Source: CAYFUR01 sp964346275 (GTDB lineage Bacteria; Sumerlaeota; Sumerlaeia; SLMS01). From it: a DNA stretch of 28,505 bases. The position numbers and the translations under genes are program-made. Each line of letters starts with the position of its first letter. Positions within the stretch are counted from its first letter, which is position 1. A model generated the notes under the pieces. That model saw nothing but the letters and a program-made list of their open reading frames with translations. It was not told the origin of the DNA and searched no databases. Shown here in pieces: positions 23,146 through 28,505 of the stretch. The stretch spans positions 1 to 28,505 of the forward strand of contig CAYFUR010000047.1 in NCBI GenBank assembly GCA_964346275.1. Reading direction: 5' to 3'.

Positions 23146-24081
23146 GTGTGCAGAATGCCCGCCGATTCAGAGGCGTCAAGCGCCGAAACTCCGGGAGTAA
23201 CCACCCTGTCCCTACTGCAAGCCGACCTCGATAACTGTCTGGATGCCGCCCGCGAAGCGGCCCTTTTCGCCTGGAAACGCATCGAGCATTTTTTCCAGGG
23301 CGATTATCGCGTGTACGAAAAAGAAAATGAAGGGCCCGCCACGGAAGCGGATATCCTTGCCGATCATCTTATCGTTGATTTTCTTCAGGAACGATTCTCT
23401 CCCGACCATTTCGGGTATCTGAGCGAAGAAACCCAGCAAGGACACCAGCGCCTCGGGAAAGACCTTTGCTGGATCATCGACCCGATCGATGGCACCCGGG
23501 ATTTCATCGAGGGACGGGACGATTTCTGCCTTCAGATCGGTCTTGCCGCCCGGGTGGATCAGAATGGTCCTCTTAAGCCCGTTGCGGGCGTAGTCTATGA
23601 GCCACGAGCGAATCGGCTGGCGCTTGCATCCCATGGGGCGGGAGCGTTTGAAGAGAACCTGAAAACCGGCCAGGTGACGCGCATGGAAGTCACGAAGCGG
23701 GCCGAGGTTGCCGGGGCCCATCTTGTTGTTACGCGCCAGCATTTCGGCCGCCGCCTCAAAACAACTGTGGACCATCTCGACGCCGGCGAAGTCAGCCGCC
23801 GCGGATCTTTTGGTGTCAAAGTGATCGACGTGGCGGCGGGACGGGCCGACTACTACCTGAACACCGCGCGGCGCCAATGCAAGGAATGGGACACTTGTGC
23901 GCCTCATGCGATCCTTCTCGAAGCGGGTGGACGGCTGACCAATCTCTCAGGCAAGGAACTCTCTTATAATCGCCGTTCGTTTCGCATCGACGGCGGCGCG
24001 CTGGCCAGCAACGGCTTTCTCCACGGAGAGCTTTTACAGAGGTTGGAAGGAATCGACGTTCTTTGGGAAAAGATGGCCTGA
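23146..24081 (+). CDS. Inositol monophosphatase family phosphatase (CysQ-like)
   Basis: A magnesium-dependent, lithium-sensitive-type phosphatase for small phosphorylated substrates such as 3'-phosphoadenosine 5'-phosphate or inositol phosphate. Metal-binding motifs are complete: LSEET (Glu94, Glu95), DPIDGTRDF (Asp112, Asp115) and EWDTCAPHAILLEAGG (Asp249). Residue numbers count from the GTG at 23146 (311 residues). That start has no good Shine-Dalgarno sequence and is 28 bp from the divergent gene's ATG. A CTG at 23206, eight bases after CGGGAG, would give a 291-residue protein starting (M)SLLQADLDNCLDAA, which fits the family better and leaves room for promoters. An ATG at 23155 is the third option. 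DPIDGTRDF and length favour CysQ over SuhB, but the substrate is not certain. Confidence 0.85.
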   Translation: MCRMPADSEASSAETPGVTTLSLLQADLDNCLDAAREAALFAWKRIEHFFQGDYRVYEKENEGPATEADILADHLIVDFLQERFSPDHFGYLSEETQQGHQRLGKDLCWIIDPIDGTRDFIEGRDDFCLQIGLAARVDQNGPLKPVAGVVYEPRANRLALASHGAGAFEENLKTGQVTRMEVTKRAEVAGAHLVVTRQHFGRRLKTTVDHLDAGEVSRRGSFGVKVIDVAAGRADYYLNTARRQCKEWDTCAPHAILLEAGGRLTNLSGKELSYNRRSFRIDGGALASNGFLHGELLQRLEGIDVLWEKMA

Positions 24082-24255
24082 AAGCTTGAGGATTCGGCCA
24101 GTAAAAATACAATGAGACCGAAAAGGTTTGCTTGAAACTGATGATAAAATGATGTTTCATTCCCTTCGCTCAACAAACGATACTAAGCTTGTGCCCTTCA
24201 AATATGATCACAGAGAGACTTTCGGATCATCCGGAAGGTTTTAAAGAGGCCCCCC

Positions 24256-25083
24256 ATGAGCCTGCTTGATGAGGAACTTGTAGAAGAAAAAGAACACGCC
24301 GACTGCTATACGGTGGGCAAAACCGCTATTGAAGAGCAGCACTACAAAGTATTCCGTGCGGTGGAAAACAGCATCGATGCCCCCTGTTTTTACCACCGAA
24401 TCGAGATGGTCGGCGAGACGTCACAGCAGCAATGCGATGCGGCCATTGCCGTTCTCAAGCGGTTTGCTACGCTGACGCATCCCCATGCGCCGCGCCTTGC
24501 CGATGCCTGGTTCGATACGGACCACATGGTGGCGGTGGAATACCGCGCGAATACCCAGCCTCTCGACCTCGCGGGAAACAATCCTCTCGCGGGCCAGGGA
24601 TCCATCGGCCGGGCCGAAGTCTTCATGACAACGCTCGATCTTGTCCGGGCTCTTCACAGCTCGGAAATCGTTCACGGGCATATTCGTCCGGAAACCTTTG
24701 GGTTGAAGGATGGCCGGAGGATTTACCTGGAAGATTCCGGTCTCGACCCGGCCCTCGTGAAATGCTTCCACGCCGGAGAGATGGATTTTGTCTTCGAGCT
24801 TTCCACGAATCTATACGCCAGGGATGTCGGCTGCTGGGCCTTCGCCATTCTGTCGCTGCTCCGTGGCCAGCCCCTCATCGAAGAGTCCCTGGAGGAAAAG
24901 TGGGACGAATACGCGATGAAGAATGCCCGCAAACAGGTTGAAAGCCTCATCGCGAAAGAGCCCCTGAGGGAATTCATGATGCAGTGCCTGGGAGGGCTGG
25001 GGGCGGATGCCCCGCACTTTGAAAATGCCATCGAAGCCATGGAGCACTGGGATAAATACCGGCTGAGGGGGGCCGTGGCATGA
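24256..25083 (+). CDS. Protein kinase-like protein lacking the catalytic Asp (pseudokinase)
   Basis: The frame encodes 275 residues, with an ATG six bases after AGAGG. The C-lobe of a bacterial Ser/Thr kinase is recognisable: ALHSSEIVHGHIRPETFGL (132-150) stands where HGDIRPENFLL is usual, so the catalytic Asp is His142 and the metal-binding Asn is Thr147. The DFG position is DSG (160-162), and RDVGCWAFAILSLLRG (189-204) matches the helix F/E region. The N-lobe has no glycine-rich loop, and the ATP-binding VAIK lysine is absent (CFYHRIEM at 44-51). Phosphotransfer is therefore unlikely, and binding or scaffolding is more plausible. No membrane segment is present. The stop overlaps the next start as ATGA, coupling it to the second kinase-like gene. 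It could retain unusual activity, since some kinases lacking these residues do. Confidence 0.75.
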   Translation: MSLLDEELVEEKEHADCYTVGKTAIEEQHYKVFRAVENSIDAPCFYHRIEMVGETSQQQCDAAIAVLKRFATLTHPHAPRLADAWFDTDHMVAVEYRANTQPLDLAGNNPLAGQGSIGRAEVFMTTLDLVRALHSSEIVHGHIRPETFGLKDGRRIYLEDSGLDPALVKCFHAGEMDFVFELSTNLYARDVGCWAFAILSLLRGQPLIEESLEEKWDEYAMKNARKQVESLIAKEPLREFMMQCLGGLGADAPHFENAIEAMEHWDKYRLRGAVA

Positions 25084-26753
25084 TCCATCCATCTGCCCGT
25101 TGGCGATTCATTCAAGAGATTTCAGACAAAGGGTATTTTGAGGACGAAATCGTCCAGCACCACCTGATTGAATTTCGCGCCCTGCGCCGTTCCTTTTCCG
25201 AAAAGTTCTGCGGCGACGATGCCGCCGTGCGGGAAGCTCTCGACCAGGCCAGGCTTGCCGCGCGCTGTAATTCCCCCCTCATGCCCATTGTCTATGCAGC
25301 GGAAAAAGTGCAGGGGCGCCTGTGTATCATCATGGAGCTGATCCGCGGCCGCCCGGTGACAGAGCTGGTCGGGCGGTCGAAGTTTTCGCGCACACGCGAC
25401 TGGGCCGCCTTCACACACAGATTGCTGGATAACCTCCTGACGGCGCGAGATGCCGGCGCCCGTTTCGAGCGTATTGTGCTCGAGCATTTTATTATCTCCC
25501 CCACCGGCGAGGTCCGGATCGTTGAACGCTCTCCCGTTGGCCTCCTGACGCGCGAGAAATTCGAGTCGAGCCACTATCTCCAGCGGATCGCCGCGCAGAC
25601 CGGCGGCGGTGTCTATACGTCGGAGGAGCTTCCCGACGAACGAGGGGAGCTCGATGCCCTCCGCGAGATCCTGGTGAAAGTCGCAGCTGGCAACGTGAAG
25701 GCCGACATTGGCAAGCTCCGCGAGGTGGTTCTCAAAGAGCCGAATATGTATCCCTCGCCCCTTGCCGGGATCGAAAAGGAAGTCGCTGAAATCCTCCTTC
25801 GCATGCAACTCGATGGGGAAAACGGCTCTCCGATTCATTCGCTGGCCGAGCTCCGCGATGTCGTCGCTTCCCTGAATAAGCGAGCGCAGTCGCAAAGAAA
25901 AACGGCCTCGACCGGTGCGGCCCCGCCCTTGCCCTATGCCCAGGCCAGCGAAGGAGCCAGCGCTCCCCTCAAACCTCTGAATCTGGAAGCGTCTCAGAGC
26001 AGCGGCAGCAGCGGCGCCAGGGCTCTTTACGAGATGCCCGTCGCGCCCAGCGGGCCTGTCCAGACGCCGCCGAAAGATTCCCCAACCGGGCAGAGAAGCT
26101 CCGGGCAACAGCAAAGAGGATCGGGAACAGGCGCCGAGCCGGTTCCCAAAACACCTCCGCCCAAGCCCGCGCGGAAACCGGCGAAGGCAGCGGGCAACGT
26201 GGTCGATGATGATATCAACCCGTTTGCGTCCGACGAGGAAGTGGAAGATATCAAAAAGGAAGCTTCGAAAACCCCTGTCAAAGCTCCGATCAAGGTCTCA
26301 TCCAGCGAGAGCAAGGGATCGAAACAGAAAATCATCGTGGCCAGCCTCCTCGCCGTGGCGGTGATCGCTATCGCGGCAGTCACGCTGCCTCCTCTGCTGG
26401 TCAGCTCCGGGCCCAACGCCGAACCGACTGCTGCCGTGGCCCCGGCGAACCCCGGCCCTTATACCGTGAACGAGCCGGTTCCCGTGGATGCCTCGCCCTC
26501 CACCGACCCCGAGGCCTCTTCCTTAACATATTACTGGCGGGTATTGTCCCCCAGTGAGGAGGGCTCGGTCATCTTCACCGAAGTGGAAACGGAACGGGCG
26601 AATACCAGCCGGAGTTTCGCCACGAAAACCCCCAGGATCGTTCTCCAGTTTCAGGGAGCCGGCACGTATCGTATTGGATTGAAGGTGTACGATGGGGCTC
26701 AATACAGTGAACAGGTGGAACTCAGCTTTCGAGTTGTTCCCCACAACAGCTGA
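25080..26753 (+). CDS. Degenerate kinase-like protein with membrane segment and external PKD-type domain
   Basis: The frame encodes 557 residues, with an ATG overlapping the previous stop codon. Residues of about 1-265 resemble a heavily eroded kinase. The hinge-like segment GRLCIIMELIRGRPVTELV (79-97) is clear, while the HRD region is reduced to FERIVLEHFIISPTGEVRIV (129-148) with no catalytic Asp, Asn or DFG. A Ser/Pro/Lys-rich low-complexity linker (about 270-415) leads to one membrane helix (about 419-443). Residues 446-553 form a PKD/Ig-like beta domain (PVPVDASPSTDPEASSLTYYW and FQGAGTYRIGLKVYDGAQYSE). The order kinase fold, linker, membrane span and external domain matches bacterial receptor Ser/Thr kinases, so this looks like a receptor whose cytoplasmic part signals by binding. 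The external ligand is unknown, though PKD domains often contact polysaccharide or protein. Confidence 0.75.
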   Translation: MIHPSARWRFIQEISDKGYFEDEIVQHHLIEFRALRRSFSEKFCGDDAAVREALDQARLAARCNSPLMPIVYAAEKVQGRLCIIMELIRGRPVTELVGRSKFSRTRDWAAFTHRLLDNLLTARDAGARFERIVLEHFIISPTGEVRIVERSPVGLLTREKFESSHYLQRIAAQTGGGVYTSEELPDERGELDALREILVKVAAGNVKADIGKLREVVLKEPNMYPSPLAGIEKEVAEILLRMQLDGENGSPIHSLAELRDVVASLNKRAQSQRKTASTGAAPPLPYAQASEGASAPLKPLNLEASQSSGSSGARALYEMPVAPSGPVQTPPKDSPTGQRSSGQQQRGSGTGAEPVPKTPPPKPARKPAKAAGNVVDDDINPFASDEEVEDIKKEASKTPVKAPIKVSSSESKGSKQKIIVASLLAVAVIAIAAVTLPPLLVSSGPNAEPTAAVAPANPGPYTVNEPVPVDASPSTDPEASSLTYYWRVLSPSEEGSVIFTEVETERANTSRSFATKTPRIVLQFQGAGTYRIGLKVYDGAQYSEQVELSFRVVPHNS

Positions 26754-26808
26754 AAGCTTCTCCACTTCCCCGCAAAACGGAAAAAAGTAACTTCTGGCCT
26801 CCCTCTTG

Positions 26809-26919
26809 CCTTGCCCTCTGGGGAAAAGGTCCCCAAGCAAGGGGGGCCGTGCGATTGCCACGGCGAATCGACTGTTCGCCAACGCCGCTGTATCTTGTCT
26901 CAGACGCTCAAACCTGAGA
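26809..26919 (+). promoter_or_regulatory. Structured leader of the TPR lipoprotein gene (three stem-loops)
   Basis: Within the 187-bp gap are three consecutive inverted repeats. CCTTGC plus TGGGG (26809-26814, 26819-26823) pair with CCCCA plus GCAAGG (26831-26835, 26837-26842). GGCGAA/TTCGCC has arms at 26862-26867 and 26875-26880. TCTCAG/CTGAGA has arms at 26898-26903 and 26914-26919, ending 21 bases before the ATG. No T-runs follow. The array may be a 5' UTR control element or processing site. No known riboswitch class is recognised. Confidence 0.35.
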
Positions 26920-26940
26920 ATCGAAAACGAGGAGAATTTG

Positions 26941-28164
26941 ATGTCCAACAGATTTCTGCGCCCGCTCCTCTCCCTGGCTTTTTTGGCCATGCTGGCGGGA
27001 GGGTTTGCAACCATGACGGGCTGCAGCCAAAAGACCCCGGAAGAAAAACTGCAGAACGCCCAGCAACTGCTCCAGGAGAACCAGATTCCCCTGGCGGTTC
27101 TGAAGATCAAAGAAATCATTGAAGAAAATCCGGAAAGCCCTGTCATTCCAGAGGCCCGCATGACCCTGGCGGCGATTTATCTTCGCCTTGGCAGCGAGGA
27201 GAACCTCCAGAATGCCGTCGATCAGCTCGAAACTCTGATCAGCAATCAGGGATGGGAGAATCCGCGCGCGTTGCAGGCCCATGAGGCCCTCGTGCAGATG
27301 TTCATGCGCCTGGACCGCATGGAGGATGCACTCGCCCAGGCCCAGGAAGGCGTCGAAAACACGGAAGGCGATCCCGAACTCCACGCCCAGATGAAACTCC
27401 TCCAGACGACCCTCAAGCTCGTCAGCGGCGACGAAGAGCTGGAGCAGGAGGGCATGGAGTGGTTGAAGGAACGGATGCTGGCCTCAGAGGAGAATAGCGA
27501 GCGCGGGCAAGCCCGGGAACTGCTCGCCCAGCACCTGCGACAGACTGACCAATACGAAGAAGTCATTGCTGTTTACGACGAATACATGGAGGCCTATCCG
27601 GACGACTCGGTGAATGCCCTTCTCATGATGACGAAGGCAATTGACTTGAAACGCCTGGGGCAGGAAGAGAGGGCGGAGGAAGTGTTCCAGGAAGGCGTGG
27701 AACGCCGGAATGCCCAGATCGAAGAGGAGTTGGATTTGGCTGAGAAAGCGCGCCTGAAAAAGGAAATGGCCATGCTCCAGGCCTCCTATGGAAACATTGA
27801 CGAGGCGGAAGAGCTGCTCAGGGAGATCATGGCCGAACGCCCCATGTCGCAGGCCGCTCTTGATGCTCAGTTTACCATCGCCCGCGTGAACCTTTCGGCG
27901 AATCGCATCGAGAAGGCGGAGGAGATATTCCGCCAGATCGCGAGCGAAAATCCGAACACCAATATTTCGCAAACCGCCGAGCAATACCTCCAGGGGATTC
28001 AGCAGATGCGCGCCCGGGCGGAACAGGCGGCATCCCAAGACCAGTCCGCCACGGGAACACTCGATCTCGAACTCGATCATCCCCTCCCTCGTCATGAAAA
28101 ACCGGAACCCGAGCCCCTGAACCCGGAAGGAATCGAACCAGAGGAAAATGAACCGAGCGAGTAA
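26941..28164 (+). CDS. TPR-repeat lipoprotein
   Basis: The frame encodes 407 residues from the ATG at 26941, chosen because AGGAG precedes it closely and the sequence then reads as a lipoprotein signal. The frame upstream (to 26806) has no such features. The signal peptide is MSNRFLRPLLSLAFLAMLAGGF with the lipobox TMTGC, making Cys28 the acylation site. The rest is helical TPR-type repeats, beginning EEKLQNAQQLLQENQIPLAVLKI, with further units at EARMTLAAIYLRLG and near the end (DEAEELLREIMAERPMS, EKAEEIFRQIASENPN). An acidic, Pro/Glu-rich tail closes the protein. Envelope TPR lipoproteins of this kind commonly work as scaffolds in outer-membrane or polysaccharide assembly, as BamD does, but no specific family is claimed. 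It lies 187 bp after the pseudokinase pair, and its 3' end overlaps the next gene by 17 bases. Confidence 0.85.
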   Translation: MSNRFLRPLLSLAFLAMLAGGFATMTGCSQKTPEEKLQNAQQLLQENQIPLAVLKIKEIIEENPESPVIPEARMTLAAIYLRLGSEENLQNAVDQLETLISNQGWENPRALQAHEALVQMFMRLDRMEDALAQAQEGVENTEGDPELHAQMKLLQTTLKLVSGDEELEQEGMEWLKERMLASEENSERGQARELLAQHLRQTDQYEEVIAVYDEYMEAYPDDSVNALLMMTKAIDLKRLGQEERAEEVFQEGVERRNAQIEEELDLAEKARLKKEMAMLQASYGNIDEAEELLREIMAERPMSQAALDAQFTIARVNLSANRIEKAEEIFRQIASENPNTNISQTAEQYLQGIQQMRARAEQAASQDQSATGTLDLELDHPLPRHEKPEPEPLNPEGIEPEENEPSE

Positions 28165-28505
28165 CGCTCACAGCGAGGCCAGCGGCAACGGGGTGCGGAT
28201 CAAAAAAGTCCGCACCCCGCGTGCTATGCGCCACTTTCTCGAACTCCCCTACAGGCTGTATAAGAACGATTCACTCTGGGTTCCTCCCCCCCGCCGCGAT
28301 ATGCGCGAGCTTTTCGATCGCAAGCGACACCCTTTTCATGAACATGCGCAAGTGGATTACTTTCTCGCCTTTCACGACCGGCGGTGCGTGGGACGAATCG
28401 CGGCGATCGAGAACTTCGCCCACAATACGTTTCACGGGGAACACATTGGGTTCTTTGGGTTTCTGGATGCCGAGGAGAAGGAGGATGTTTTCCACGCCTT
28501 GCTCC
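28148..28505 (+). CDS. Acetyltransferase-like (GNAT-type) protein, 3' end outside the window
   Basis: The frame is open to the right edge (119 codons visible). The first ATG is at 28148, inside the last codons of the TPR lipoprotein gene. A GTG at 28193 is an alternative, starting VRIKKVRTPRAMRHFLELP, where relatives usually begin. Recognisable segments are RLYKNDSLWVPP, RKRHPFHEHAQVDYFLAF, CVGRIAAIENFAHNTFHGE and HIGFFGFLDAEE, which match a widespread family of about 370-400 residues annotated as GNAT-like N-acetyltransferases. VGRIAAIEN corresponds to the beta strand preceding the acetyl-CoA site, which itself lies beyond the window. The family's substrate is not established as far as I know. 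Confidence 0.7.
   Translation, partial: MNRASNAHSEASGNGVRIKKVRTPRAMRHFLELPYRLYKNDSLWVPPPRRDMRELFDRKRHPFHEHAQVDYFLAFHDRRCVGRIAAIENFAHNTFHGEHIGFFGFLDAEEKEDVFHALL
28189..28219 (+). other. Perfect stem-loop at the start of the acetyltransferase-like gene
   Basis: CGGGGTGCGGA (28189-28199) pairs perfectly with TCCGCACCCCG (28209-28219) around a 9-base loop containing an A-run. No T-run follows. It lies 25 bp after the TPR lipoprotein stop and covers the alternative GTG start at 28193, so it could limit translation of the downstream gene or protect the upstream mRNA. Confidence 0.55.

Noticed and set aside
24082..24255. A promoter before the pseudokinase gene
   Set aside because: TTGAAA at 24132-24137 has no acceptable -10 at 16-18 bp, and TATGAT at 24203-24208 has no -35 at the right distance.
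1..28505. tRNA, rRNA, CRISPR, insertion sequence or prophage elements
   Set aside because: No cloverleaf, rRNA-like stretch, regularly spaced repeat, transposase or phage gene was found by eye.

Overview
The window looks like chromosomal DNA of a GC-rich, Gram-negative-type (diderm) bacterium from a lineage I cannot name. The clues are lipobox-bearing lipoproteins, Sec signal peptides, an MBOAT/SGNH surface-polysaccharide acetylation pair, ordinary bacterial Shine-Dalgarno sites and rho-independent terminators. TTG starts are unusually common. No rRNA, tRNA, CRISPR array, transposase or phage gene was seen.

Layout. (1) 1-1100: an AT-rich block carries a truncated tail-anchored protein and ends abruptly near position 835 in GC-rich DNA. 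(2) 771-5200, minus strand: MBOAT O-acyltransferase, SGNH hydrolase with an 11-base G tract near its 3' end, a 10-cysteine secreted mini-protein with its own promoter, then two small membrane proteins. (3) 5463-8211, plus: a GT4 glycosyltransferase and a soluble TPR protein, ending against a convergent DinB-like gene. (4) 8909-18241, plus: three large secreted proteins, two of them paralogous subtilisin-fold proteases, all carrying the same C-terminal domain (five copies in total). A family-4-type uracil-DNA glycosylase gene sits between the first and second, and three clean terminators break the region up. (5) 18405-21705: a tightly coupled operon of endonuclease IV, a DUF3891 protein, an FKBP lipoprotein and RNase D. 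(6) 21713-24081: LD-carboxypeptidase and a deoxyribosyltransferase-like gene, divergent from an inositol-monophosphatase-family phosphatase. (7) 24256-28505: two overlapping kinase-like genes that have lost catalytic residues, the second with a membrane segment and an external PKD-type domain, then a TPR lipoprotein with a structured leader and a partial acetyltransferase-like gene.

The most promising undescribed items are the secreted protease family, in which Glu stands where the catalytic His is expected and which shares a domain with a non-protease neighbour, and the translationally coupled pseudokinase pair, which looks like a cytoplasm-to-envelope signalling or scaffold module. Family assignments come from motif recognition by eye, with no database search.
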